A program made the translations under genes and the position numbers. DNA of 13,394 nucleotides, from contig JBCDIQ010000133.1 of assembly GCA_039024295.1 (NCBI GenBank), forward strand, positions 1-13,394. Direction: 5' to 3'. Every line of letters starts with the position of its first letter. Position 1 is the stretch's first letter. This document shows, one piece after another, positions 6,088 through 13,394 of the stretch. Origin of the DNA: JBCDIQ01 sp039024295 (lineage in GTDB: Bacteria; Bacteroidota; Bacteroidia; J057). The notes below the pieces were generated by a model. That model worked only from the letters and a program-made list of their open reading frames with translations. It did not search any database and was not told the origin of the DNA.

Positions 6088-8322
6088 ATGGCAAACACCG
6101 TTAGTCAGGTAGTTAATTTTTTTCTTCCAAATATTACGGGAGATAGCTTCGAAGCATCAAATCAGCTTCGTAGAGCACGCACCTTCGTGCTTATATGTTT
6201 AGTTGCCACCTGTTTGTCCTTATTGATTCCTACCATTTTTTTCCTGGTATTTGGGGGGTGGGATTTAACTGATTTCATGTCGGTCGGGTTCGGACTAGCG
6301 AATTTTTTCAACCTTCTTTTGGTTAAACGGAAAGGTAACATCAAACTTGCCGGGACCTTATTTACTTTTGAGACAGGTGTCCTCTTGATAACTGTAAGCT
6401 ATTTCCTTGGAGGGCTACAAGCTTGCACATTGGTCTTCTTCGTTGTCTGGCCGTTAACCACCACTTTCATCCTGAACTTAAGGGCAGGTTTGGTCACTGC
6501 CTTGATGGGGCTGTTGGTTCTAGGTACTTTTTTCTATTTCAAAGCAGAGATCAGTGCTGTTCAGCTTATTGATGGGGAGGTGCATGTCTTCATGGTGTTG
6601 ATATGCGGGATATTGGCCATCGTGTTCATTACAGCAGTGGCCTTGGCCTACCAACAGTTTCAACGAGAATTTATCCGCCAGACAGAAAATCTGCTGAAAA
6701 AACTTGAGGATACTCAATCTGAGTTACTTCAAGCAAAAGAGGAGGCAGAAATGGCCAATGAGGCAAAAGGTATTTTCCTGGCCAACATGAGTCACGAAAT
6801 CAGAACGCCGTTAAATGGTGTGATTGGCATGGCAGGCCTTGCCCTGGATAGCGACCTAAACCCTGAACAACAGGAAATGGTGGAAACGATCCGTAATAGC
6901 GGTGATTCTCTCCTCACCATCATTAATGATATCCTTGACTTCTCAAAGGTTGAGGCAGGAAAAATTGAGCTTGAGGTACAACCTTTTGACCTGAGAATGT
7001 GTGCTGAGGAGGCACTCGAACTGTTTGCCCCCAAGGCATTTGACAAAGGACTGGAGGTATTACTTTCCATTCCAAATGGAGTTCCTACTCAGGTGAAAGG
7101 CGACATTACCCGACTTCGTCAAATTTTGACAAATCTTGTTAGCAATGCCATCAAATTTACTGCTAAAGGCGAAGTAATGGTGTCTGTCGAGGTCCTCCCT
7201 GGTGTTGCTGGTGATACCTATCATTTTACTGTAAAGGATACAGGTATTGGCATTCCTGCTGAGCGAATGGAACGGTTATTTCAATCTTTTAGCCAAGTAG
7301 ATGCCTCTACTACCCGTAAATATGGGGGAACCGGGCTTGGGCTTGCGATTAGTAAAAAACTGAGTGAGCTCATGGGGGGAAATATGTGGGTAGAAAGTGA
7401 GGAGAATGTGGGGAGTAGCTTCCATTTTACCGTTGTTTTAGAACCCCTTGAGGATCAATCAAAGCCACAAACCCACGTATTGCAAGCCGCGCTAGCGGAA
7501 GCAGGCGTGCTGATTGTGGACGATAACAATACCAACAGGTTGATTCTTACCCACCAGGTCAGTAAATGGAACCTTCAGCCGGTGATGGCTGCCACAGGAG
7601 GTGAGGCATTAGAGCTAATTCAAGGTGGGAAAAACTTTTCCCTGATCTTGATCGATATGCAGATGCCGGAAATGGACGGTATCCAGTTAGCTTCAGCGAT
7701 AAGCAAATTTTATGGCGATCAGGCACCCCCAATGATTATGCTGACCTCTATGGGGGCCCAATTGGTTACCGGGGAGCAAAAGGCATTCTTTGCAGATGTA
7801 TTAAATAAGCCGGTACGTGAATACAAACTGCTCAATACTTTAATAAGGGTGTTGGGAGGTACGGCCAATGTGAAAATAAGCAACGATGTTTCCTCTGAAA
7901 CAAAACAACCTTCTCAAACCGAGGCACAGGTTCCGCTACGCATCTTGATGGCAGAGGATAACCTCATCAACCAGAAGGTAGCGACCAAAATGATGGAAAA
8001 GTTGGGATACCGGATAGACATCGCTGGAAACGGGCTGGAAGCGGTAGAAGCACTCAAGAATAGGTTTTACGACCTCGTTTTCATGGATATCCAAATTCCA
8101 GAAATGAATGGGCTGACAGCTACAAGCGTAATCAGGGAAGAAATTGATGCTAGTAAGCAGCCAGTAATTCTTGCCATGACTGCAAACGCGATGGTCGGGG
8201 ATCGGGAACGTTATTTAGAAGCAGGCATGAACGACTATATCAGTAAGCCGATTCGTTTTGAGGAACTTCGAGAGGTGTTAAACAGATGGAAAACTCACCT
8301 TGAACAACAGGCTCCTGCTTAA
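6088..8322 (+). CDS. Membrane hybrid sensor histidine kinase with two receiver domains
   Basis: A 744-aa two-component sensor. The N-terminus (about 30-190) has roughly six hydrophobic segments and no large periplasmic loop, so it probably senses within or near the membrane. A short coiled coil (197-225) leads to HisKA with phospho-acceptor His236 in SHEIRTPLNG. HATPase_c follows, with an N-box around Asn349/Asn353, DTGIGIP (384-390) and GGTGLGLAI (413-421). Receiver 1 (about 472-590) has Asp478/Asp479, phospho-Asp523, Thr553 and Lys574. Receiver 2 (about 617-740) has Glu623/Asp624, phospho-Asp667, Thr698 and Lys720. All key residues are intact, so kinase and both receivers should work. There is no HPt domain and no DNA-binding output, which implies a phosphorelay through a partner encoded elsewhere. 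It stands alone, 201 bp after the BFN gene. The signal is unknown, and no convincing promoter was found (best weak -7: TATTTTTA, 6053-6060). Confidence 0.93.
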   Translation: MANTVSQVVNFFLPNITGDSFEASNQLRRARTFVLICLVATCLSLLIPTIFFLVFGGWDLTDFMSVGFGLANFFNLLLVKRKGNIKLAGTLFTFETGVLLITVSYFLGGLQACTLVFFVVWPLTTTFILNLRAGLVTALMGLLVLGTFFYFKAEISAVQLIDGEVHVFMVLICGILAIVFITAVALAYQQFQREFIRQTENLLKKLEDTQSELLQAKEEAEMANEAKGIFLANMSHEIRTPLNGVIGMAGLALDSDLNPEQQEMVETIRNSGDSLLTIINDILDFSKVEAGKIELEVQPFDLRMCAEEALELFAPKAFDKGLEVLLSIPNGVPTQVKGDITRLRQILTNLVSNAIKFTAKGEVMVSVEVLPGVAGDTYHFTVKDTGIGIPAERMERLFQSFSQVDASTTRKYGGTGLGLAISKKLSELMGGNMWVESEENVGSSFHFTVVLEPLEDQSKPQTHVLQAALAEAGVLIVDDNNTNRLILTHQVSKWNLQPVMAATGGEALELIQGGKNFSLILIDMQMPEMDGIQLASAISKFYGDQAPPMIMLTSMGAQLVTGEQKAFFADVLNKPVREYKLLNTLIRVLGGTANVKISNDVSSETKQPSQTEAQVPLRILMAEDNLINQKVATKMMEKLGYRIDIAGNGLEAVEALKNRFYDLVFMDIQIPEMNGLTATSVIREEIDASKQPVILAMTANAMVGDRERYLEAGMNDYISKPIRFEELREVLNRWKTHLEQQAPA

Positions 8323-8324
8323 GC

Positions 8325-9041
8325 TTATCCTATTTCTAGCAAAGGTTGATACGACATTCTCAGCAGTACCTGGGCCGTTGCCACCACATCTTTTTCACAA
8401 TATTCTCGAATTCTATCGACGTTTCGATTGTGCCAATACACGGCACTTACTTGGCTACCATCAATGTCATCTTTTGATGAAGGCACCCCCAAGATAGCTC
8501 CCAATAAATCGAGGCTGGTGTAAGACTTATAGTCTCCGAATTTCCATAGCTCCATGGTATCAAGGAAAGGGGTTTCCCAAGGCTTTTTACCTTGGGTCTG
8601 GAGGACACCGGGTAAGGGTAATTGATGGATAAGGTACCTCCTTCCCAAAAAAGGAAAATCAAACTCTTTACCATTGTGGGCGCACAATTTCCTTCCCGAT
8701 TTTTGCTGGGTGTACTTCTGGACCATTTCGCCAAATTCAGCCAGTAACTCCTGTTCGTTATCTCCGGCAAAGGATTTGAGGCGGATTTCTGGTTTTCCTT
8801 CCGTTGAGAACTTCAAATATCCACAGGAAATACAGACCACTTTAGCAAATTCTGCATGTATACCCCCTTTTTCGAAAAAAAGCTCTTCACTAGACTTTTC
8901 AGGCTCCTGTTGCTGGTAACGGCGGGATTTCTTGTCCCATAAGGTCTGCATCCTGGGAGGCATCTCATAATAGTCCGCTACCATACAGGCAGTTTCAATG
9001 TCAATAAAGAGCACATTTTCCAGCTCAGAAGTACTAAACAT
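8325..9041 (-). CDS. Predicted 3'-5' exonuclease, DEDDy type (PolB-exonuclease-like)
   Basis: A 238-aa RNase H-fold nuclease related to the proofreading domain of family B DNA polymerases, but without a polymerase. The three exonuclease motifs are present. Exo I is FIDIET with Asp14 and Glu16. Exo II is HNGKEFDFPFL with Asp128. Exo III is EYCEKDVVAT with Tyr214 and Asp218, placing it in the DEDDy class. It should remove nucleotides from 3' ends in the cytoplasm in a metal-dependent way; DNA or RNA preference is unknown. The ATG at 9041 is chosen because the motif-bearing N-terminus (MFSTSELENVLFIDIET) begins there; a TTG at 9050 would add three residues. It starts 9 bp after the stop of the S41 protease gene on the same strand, so the two are likely co-transcribed. 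Its 3' end is 2 bp from the end of the convergent kinase gene. Confidence 0.87.
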   Translation of the reverse strand: MFSTSELENVLFIDIETACMVADYYEMPPRMQTLWDKKSRRYQQQEPEKSSEELFFEKGGIHAEFAKVVCISCGYLKFSTEGKPEIRLKSFAGDNEQELLAEFGEMVQKYTQQKSGRKLCAHNGKEFDFPFLGRRYLIHQLPLPGVLQTQGKKPWETPFLDTMELWKFGDYKSYTSLDLLGAILGVPSSKDDIDGSQVSAVYWHNRNVDRIREYCEKDVVATAQVLLRMSYQPLLEIG

Positions 9042-9050
9042 AAGGATCAA

Positions 9051-10691
9051 TCAATCTTCGTAGGTAAACTTGCCTGTTTCGGACAGCTCCCGTGCCGCAG
9101 GCATCAGCTTTTTCGCTTCTTCCAGCACATTGTCCGTTTGGTGTAGCACCGGATAATACCCATCATCCTGATATAATTTGCGGCCAATGAGGGCCTTCAG
9201 GTTGTTATGGATGTATTTCTTTGATGCCTGATACCCGACAGGATCAAACGTTAATCCATGCGCTTCCACATAAGACTTAAACTCCTGAAGAAGTTCTTTA
9301 TCCACTTCAAAACGATTGGTAAAGTCGCGTGAGGAACTAAAATTTCGGGTAATGGCTTCGTGGTCATCTGCATAGACATAGGCAAACCCTCGGAACATGT
9401 CCTTAGAATTAAGGTCGGTCAAAAATTTACTCAGGCCACTGGTGTCAGTAGAGACAAACACATCAGGATAGATTCCACCGCCACCGTAAACGGTACGTCC
9501 GGCAGCTGTTTTGAACACGAGTGAATCGGGTACAGGAATCTTACTCTCGTCATAAATTTCTCCAGACTCAAACCGCTCTACAATCTCATGGTTGTAGTCC
9601 TGAGAACTCTTATCGTAAGGTTTCTGTATGCAGCGTCCACTTGGGGTATAGTATTCCGAGATAACTACCCGAATGGCAGAACCATCATCAAATTTTTTCT
9701 GAATCTGGACTAGGCCTTTTCCGAAAGAACGGACACCAACTATCAATCCGCGGTCATGATCCTGGATAGCTCCAGAGACAATTTCACTGGCAGAAGCAGA
9801 GCCATAATCGATCAAAACGACCAAGCCACCTTTTTCAAAGCTGCCAATTGAAGACGTTGCTACATATCGTTGCTTGCTTTCGCTTATTCTCCCTTCAGTA
9901 GAGACAATCAGCTTGTCTTTTTGCAAAAACTCGTCCGCCATTTTGTAGGCCATGGTCATGTATCCACCTGGGTTCCCGCGAAGGTCCAGGATAAGGCTTT
10001 GCATGCCTTCGTCAATCAGTTCGCCCAAGTGCTGGCGGAATTCATCGTAAGTAGTTTCTGAAAAGCGAGTTACCCGCATGTAGCCGGTTTCATCGTCCAT
10101 CATGTAGGAATAGCTGACGCTATAGAGTGGGATTCGGTCACGGGTAATATCAAAGTCGATCAATTCCTTAACGCCACGACGAGCCACACTTACCACCACA
10201 TTGGTTCCTTTAGGCCCCTTGAGGTTTTTCATGACATCTAGGTTGGTGATATTTACCCCGGCCAGATTCTTGCCATCGACCTTTACAATCCGGTCCCCAG
10301 CCATGATGCCTTGCTTTTCACTCGGCCCACCAGCTATAGGTGTGACAACGTAAATGGTATCTTCCAAAATGCTGAACTCGATGCCGATCCCATCAAATCC
10401 TCCCGTCATCTGTTCTTCCATTTGCTTCATTTCAGAGCGCGGAATATAAAAGGAATGTGGGTCAAGGCCATCTAGCATGCCCTGAATTGCATCATCCACG
10501 AGCTTATCATTATCCAGGGATTTTACGTAATTCCGCTGGATGAAGTAGATGGTTTCCTGAAGCTTTCTTACCCCATCATCTATCGAAATCATACCACGGG
10601 AACTGCTCTGATCGTTAAGTTTAAACCCTACAAGGAGGCCTACGATGATAAAAGCAATCCCAAACAAAAGGTATTTGAGAATCTTGTTCAT
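9051..10691 (-). CDS. S41 family C-terminal processing peptidase (CtpA/Prc-like)
   Basis: A 546-aa envelope serine protease that cuts near the C-termini of exported proteins. An N-terminal hydrophobic helix (about 5-23, after MNKILK) is a signal anchor or signal peptide, so the enzyme works in the periplasm. A helical segment (35-90) is followed by a PDZ domain (about 90-175, with GGFDGIGIEF and GIMAGDRIVKVDG). The S41 catalytic core (about 190-360) has LDLRGNPGG (235-243), the nucleophile motif GSASASEI with Ser300, and SFGKGLVQ with Lys325 and Gln329. The 25- and 4-residue spacings match the Ser-Lys-Gln triad of CtpB-type enzymes. A C-terminal extension of about 180 residues is usual in Bacteroidota members. 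An in-frame ATG at 10769 would add 26 residues before the signal sequence and run into the divergent lipoprotein gene, so 10691 is preferred. Confidence 0.93.
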   Translation of the reverse strand: MNKILKYLLFGIAFIIVGLLVGFKLNDQSSSRGMISIDDGVRKLQETIYFIQRNYVKSLDNDKLVDDAIQGMLDGLDPHSFYIPRSEMKQMEEQMTGGFDGIGIEFSILEDTIYVVTPIAGGPSEKQGIMAGDRIVKVDGKNLAGVNITNLDVMKNLKGPKGTNVVVSVARRGVKELIDFDITRDRIPLYSVSYSYMMDDETGYMRVTRFSETTYDEFRQHLGELIDEGMQSLILDLRGNPGGYMTMAYKMADEFLQKDKLIVSTEGRISESKQRYVATSSIGSFEKGGLVVLIDYGSASASEIVSGAIQDHDRGLIVGVRSFGKGLVQIQKKFDDGSAIRVVISEYYTPSGRCIQKPYDKSSQDYNHEIVERFESGEIYDESKIPVPDSLVFKTAAGRTVYGGGGIYPDVFVSTDTSGLSKFLTDLNSKDMFRGFAYVYADDHEAITRNFSSSRDFTNRFEVDKELLQEFKSYVEAHGLTFDPVGYQASKKYIHNNLKALIGRKLYQDDGYYPVLHQTDNVLEEAKKLMPAARELSETGKFTYED

Positions 10692-10709
10692 GCCAATATT
10701 TTGTTTACA

Positions 10710-10741
10710 CAAATTTAACCTAAATCGTGTAGATTTAAAAC
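10710..10741 (-). promoter_or_regulatory. Predicted promoter of the S41 protease-exonuclease unit
   Basis: On the minus strand a perfect -7 element TAAATTTG (complement of 10710-10717) lies about 20 bases after a TTTT (complement of about 10738-10741; consensus TTTG). The leader would be only about a dozen bases before the ATG at 10691. A weaker plus-strand -7 (TAGATTTA, 10730-10737) lies in the same 64-bp gap and could serve the divergent lipoprotein gene, but its TTTG (10700-10703) is 26 bases away, longer than usual. Confidence 0.45.
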
Positions 10742-10755
10742 GATCCTTTAGAACC

Positions 10756-11289
10756 ATGGTTTTTCGCAATTTTCACCTGCTGCTCTCTACCTTGTTACTT
10801 TGCTTGTTGTTACAAAGTTGCCGGTCACCTTGGAGTATCCGCCCAGAAGGACTTCGGAACCTACAGTTAAGTTCCCAGATGCCAGGGGCAGAAGACCAAA
10901 GATTTCAAGGGTATCAGGTAAGTGATACGGTACTTCGCGAAGAAGGCTATGAATGGCAAACCCTTATCATTCACCATGCGCAGGGGAATGTGTGGGTAGA
11001 AGCCGATTTTTTTAAAGGGGAAGTGATCAATCGCCTGCGAATTGAAACCCCTGAATTTCACGTAAAGAAAAAAATTCGGGTAGGAAATGTATGGAAGGAG
11101 CTGCAACCAATGGCAGCCGGGTGGAACCTTACCTATCTACCCACTCACCAAAGAATAGATGCCTACTCAAGTGAGTTTCCAGGGATTCATTTCCTATTTC
11201 CCACAAAAGAAGCCCCCAATCCTTCGGAAGCATTGTCTATAAACAGTATTCCCCAGGATGCTGAGATCGTTGCAATAGTTGTAATGTAA
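10756..11289 (+). CDS. Predicted lipoprotein of unknown function
   Basis: A 177-aa exported protein that I do not recognise. The N-terminus is a classic lipoprotein signal: a charged start (MVFRNFH), a hydrophobic core (LLLSTLLLCLLL) and a lipobox LQSC with Cys22 as the lipidation site, so the mature protein should be anchored in the envelope. The mature part is mixed and looks beta-rich, with aromatic-hydrophobic strands (YEWQTLIIHH, NVWVEADFF, FHVKKKIRVGNVWKEL, GIHFLFP) and a C-terminal AEIVAIVVM strand. There is no catalytic motif and few cysteines. The ATG at 10756 is chosen because the signal peptide starts there. The frame is open 37 codons further upstream, but that extension would overlap the S41 gene's start and bury the signal peptide. 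It may be co-transcribed with the barrel gene 73 bp downstream. Confidence 0.78.
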   Translation: MVFRNFHLLLSTLLLCLLLQSCRSPWSIRPEGLRNLQLSSQMPGAEDQRFQGYQVSDTVLREEGYEWQTLIIHHAQGNVWVEADFFKGEVINRLRIETPEFHVKKKIRVGNVWKELQPMAAGWNLTYLPTHQRIDAYSSEFPGIHFLFPTKEAPNPSEALSINSIPQDAEIVAIVVM

Positions 11290-11362
11290 GCCTCGGAAAG
11301 TTTTCCCTTCCTTTTTCTGGAGGATTCCCCTTACTTACAACTGTTAATACAAAATCAACTAT

Positions 11363-12940
11363 ATGCCCCTGATCCTCAAAAAGAAGTCTGCCCTGCTGGT
11401 GTTCCTGATGGCCGGGCTACTTCCAGGGATCTTTATGCAGCGCGGGCTTGGTCAGACTCAGCGAAAGGCCCTCCAGATTGGATTAGGGATGGGGGGAAAT
11501 GTATACGTGGGCGACCTTTCAGATGCTTCGACTTTTCTGCACAGGGTATACCCAGGGGGAAATATCTCTCTTCAGGCAGACGGCAACAGACGAATCAGGG
11601 GACAAGTAAATGCTGGGTTTGGAACCATTGCTGAGCAGTTTGATGAAGAGATTCCCCCCACGCCAGATGGACTATTTCCCGTACAGTTCATCGAGACTTC
11701 TTTTTTTTACCTGGACGGAAGACTCCGTTTTTTCCCGCTGCCCCAAAGCCGATTTCAGCCCTTTGTTGGAGCAGGTGCAGGGTTTCTGATTTTTTCCCCT
11801 AAAGATGAGGAGGGAAAATTCTTGAGCGGAGCTTTTTTGACCCGTCCCGAAGGAGAAGAGTATCCCACTACTATTCCTCAGCTTCCCCTTTCCCTGGGAA
11901 TTAGGACCAATTTGAATAGCCTTCTGGGAATGGAGCTGGAATATGTGTTTAGGGTGCTTCCAACGGATTACCTGGACAACACCGGCCAATTAGGCACAAG
12001 AAGTGGAAACGACCAGCTCCACACCTTGCAGTTTGGCTTATTTGTTAACCTGCGTGGGAAACCCGACCCCATCATACGCCAGCTTCCCGATTGGAATAAT
12101 TCTCAACGCCTCGTATGGCAGCAGGCTGATAGCCTGGTTCAATGGCCAAAAACCTTGGGTTCTGATGCTGATGGTGAAGGATCGGCAAAGGTGATCCATG
12201 CACTTGCGCCTCCTCCCTTCGAGATGCCTGAAATAGTGGTAGCAATCCCCCGGTTCATCCAGCCGTTACCGCTCGCCGATCAGGTAATTCCGGTAGAAAT
12301 AGAACCTGTTATTACACTGGCACGCATTCGCTTCAGTCCAGCTCCACGTCTCTCATGGCCCATCCCTCCCGTTTCCACTGCCATTCCGGTAGAGGAAGCT
12401 GTGCTTCCCAAGGTAAAAAGGGTATTTCGCTTATCAGGGGTTCGGCCTGAAACAGCTTTCATGTTGACTGCACGAAAACCTGCGTTTAGTCCGCCATCGA
12501 TTTCCACTTATTCCACCTGGGAATTGGATCAGTTGCAGCTGTGGTGTTATTGGGAAACAATTTCTGAATATGCGGCCCAATTGGGAGATGTGTTCTATTA
12601 CCGACCGGCTTCCCCGGCGACGTATGCTGAAGTACAACGCCGATTCAGGGTTCCGCCCTTCATGGTTCAGGAGCTTAACCCTGGGATAGGAAATAGGGGT
12701 CGGCTTGCAGGAAAACTGTTGTTGCCAGATTTGCGAAAATGGGCTGAAAAGGGACCTGTTCCCGTGGGGGAGAATTTTACCTACTATCAGTCAAAGGCAG
12801 GAGAAACCTTGTTGGAGCTAGCAAATCGATTTGGGGTAAACCCTGATTACCTACAGAGGGTAAATGAACTCCCCAGTAAAGAATTATTACCTGGAACCTA
12901 TTTGATCATTGTAGGTCCACCAAAAGGTACAATTCGATAA
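11363..12940 (+). CDS. Outer-membrane beta-barrel protein with C-terminal LysM domain(s)
   Basis: A 525-aa exported protein. A signal peptide (KKKSALLVFLMAGLLPG) ends near residue 30, followed by a predicted barrel (about 36-232) of alternating strands with GLGMGGNVYVGDL, RVYPGGN, FQPFVGAGAGF and LGMELEYVFRVLPTDYLDN. The barrel resembles the outer-membrane barrels common in Bacteroidota. Residues about 233-405 are a proline-rich, probably extended linker with IPVE-containing stretches near 309 and 341. Residues 472-517 form a clear LysM domain (YYQSKAGETLLELANRFGV, asparagine-rich turn, LLPGTYLIIV). Residues 411-456 look like a weaker LysM (YAEVQRRFRVPPFMVQELN, LAGKLLLPDL). LysM binds peptidoglycan, so the protein may tie the outer membrane to the cell wall, as OmpA-like C-domains do; this role is inferred. 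The next gene encodes a paralogous barrel. Confidence 0.8.
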   Translation: MPLILKKKSALLVFLMAGLLPGIFMQRGLGQTQRKALQIGLGMGGNVYVGDLSDASTFLHRVYPGGNISLQADGNRRIRGQVNAGFGTIAEQFDEEIPPTPDGLFPVQFIETSFFYLDGRLRFFPLPQSRFQPFVGAGAGFLIFSPKDEEGKFLSGAFLTRPEGEEYPTTIPQLPLSLGIRTNLNSLLGMELEYVFRVLPTDYLDNTGQLGTRSGNDQLHTLQFGLFVNLRGKPDPIIRQLPDWNNSQRLVWQQADSLVQWPKTLGSDADGEGSAKVIHALAPPPFEMPEIVVAIPRFIQPLPLADQVIPVEIEPVITLARIRFSPAPRLSWPIPPVSTAIPVEEAVLPKVKRVFRLSGVRPETAFMLTARKPAFSPPSISTYSTWELDQLQLWCYWETISEYAAQLGDVFYYRPASPATYAEVQRRFRVPPFMVQELNPGIGNRGRLAGKLLLPDLRKWAEKGPVPVGENFTYYQSKAGETLLELANRFGVNPDYLQRVNELPSKELLPGTYLIIVGPPKGTIR

Positions 12941-13177
12941 ATATTTTCTCTCATTGGGCAAAATGGAGTTCGAAAAAGTATCCTAGGGAGAGGGATTTTC
13001 ACCTATTTTAACCAGAATACGTTGTTTGACAACATCCCTTCAGAAATGGCACATTATATGCGTAAATTTGATAAGCCCAAGCGTTGATCTTCAAGCGGTA
13101 ACGACATCTTTGATTTTTAATCAGATTTATCGTTAACAGCAGAGGACAAAACCAGCCGCTCACTCGAAATCTTTGCT
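12941..13177. other. Intergenic stretch between the two barrel genes
   Basis: The stretch is 237 bp with no visible reading frame. It holds small hairpins (GTTGT-TTG-ACAAC at 13021-13033 and TGATT-TTT-AATCA at 13111-13123), neither with a convincing terminator tract. It also holds a promoter-like -7 at 13063-13070. The second barrel gene is therefore probably transcribed at least partly on its own. Confidence 0.5.
13063..13070 (+). promoter_or_regulatory. Possible -7 element of the second barrel gene
   Basis: TAAATTTG matches the TAnnTTTG consensus fully, but the expected -33 position (near 13040) has no TTTG. The nearest TTTG (13025-13028) is 34 bases away. The resulting leader would be about 100 bases. 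This is a weaker call than the other promoters listed. Confidence 0.35.
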
Positions 13178-13394
13178 ATGAAAACCAGTGTTCTACTGTC
13201 TCTTTTGCTTTCAGTCTTACTGTCAGGTCTCGTTGCCCAAAATGAACCGAATGGGAGCATTCAAATTGGAGCAGGTATAGTTGCCTTTTCATACAGGGGA
13301 GATTTGAATGATGAAGAGTTTCTGCTAGACCGGGTGTATCCTGGAGGGAATTTTTCAGTTCAATTTGACAGTAAATCCCGTTTTCGGTTTCAGC
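13178..13394 (+). CDS. Outer-membrane beta-barrel protein, paralogue of the upstream gene (partial, cut by window edge)
   Basis: The first 72 codons of a gene that runs off the right end. The ATG at 13178 opens a clear signal peptide (MKTSVLLSLLLSVLLSGLVAQ, with likely cleavage after LVA). The mature start then aligns with the upstream barrel protein. SIQIGAGIVAFSYRGDLND matches ALQIGLGMGGNVYVGDLSD, and LLDRVYPGGNFSVQFDSKSRFR matches FLHRVYPGGNISLQADGNRRIR. The shared GDL, RVYPGGN and the spacing between them leave little doubt of common descent. Whether this copy also has the proline-rich linker and LysM region cannot be seen. No Shine-Dalgarno precedes the start, as elsewhere in the window. 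Confidence 0.85.
   Translation, partial: MKTSVLLSLLLSVLLSGLVAQNEPNGSIQIGAGIVAFSYRGDLNDEEFLLDRVYPGGNFSVQFDSKSRFRFQ

Noticed and set aside
10645..10755. Upstream extension of the lipoprotein reading frame
   Set aside because: It would overlap the start of the divergent S41 gene and place the signal peptide internally; the ATG at 10756 begins a perfect lipoprotein signal.
10692..10769. 26-residue N-terminal extension of the S41 protease
   Set aside because: It would precede the signal anchor with a charged non-conserved segment and cover the predicted promoter and the neighbouring gene's start.
1..13394. CRISPR array, insertion sequence, prophage or defence island
   Set aside because: No regularly spaced repeats, transposase, integrase, phage or defence-type genes are visible; the content is core chromosomal.

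Overview
The window looks like chromosomal DNA of a Bacteroidota bacterium, perhaps of the Saprospiria/Lewinella-like group; that finer placement is a guess from protein style only. Three lines support the phylum. Start codons lack Shine-Dalgarno sequences and are preceded by AT-rich leaders. Several starts are preceded by the Bacteroidota promoter pattern TTTG-N19/20-TAnnTTTG, with very good matches at 59-89 and 5186-5217. The protein families are also typical: the EtfB/EtfA type, a bifunctional-nuclease protein with a UVR tail, an S41 protease paired with a PolB-like exonuclease, and GDxxD...VYPGGN outer-membrane barrels.

Layout, left to right. A small ArsR-type regulator (127-456, +) has a clear promoter and ends at a strong bidirectional terminator. 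This terminator is shared with a convergent glycogen-debranching-type glucosidase (552-2597, -). About 400 bp without a gene follow, containing a 13-bp palindrome upstream of the glucosidase. Next come a small TPR protein (3002-3340, -) and, divergent from it, etfB-etfA (3397-5135, +). A bifunctional-nuclease/UVR protein follows (5251-5886, +), with its own promoter after etfA. Then comes a membrane-bound hybrid histidine kinase with two receiver domains (6088-8322, +). It converges, with a 2-bp gap, on a minus-strand pair: an S41 C-terminal processing protease (9051-10691) and a DEDDy 3'-5' exonuclease (8325-9041). Divergent from the protease are an unrecognised lipoprotein (10756-11289, +) and a barrel protein with a C-terminal LysM region (11363-12940, +). 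The right edge cuts a second barrel gene (13178 onward) that is clearly a paralogue of the first.

The genes do not form one pathway. They read as core chromosomal genes in short units: electron transfer from flavin dehydrogenases (EtfAB), glucan debranching, proteolysis in the envelope, nucleic-acid processing, signalling and outer-membrane structure. I saw no mobile elements, CRISPR arrays, tRNA or rRNA genes, and nothing that makes a convincing new multi-gene system. The most unusual part is the right end: the tandem barrel paralogues and the barrel/proline-rich/LysM architecture. Domain calls come from reading motifs by eye; no database search was run.
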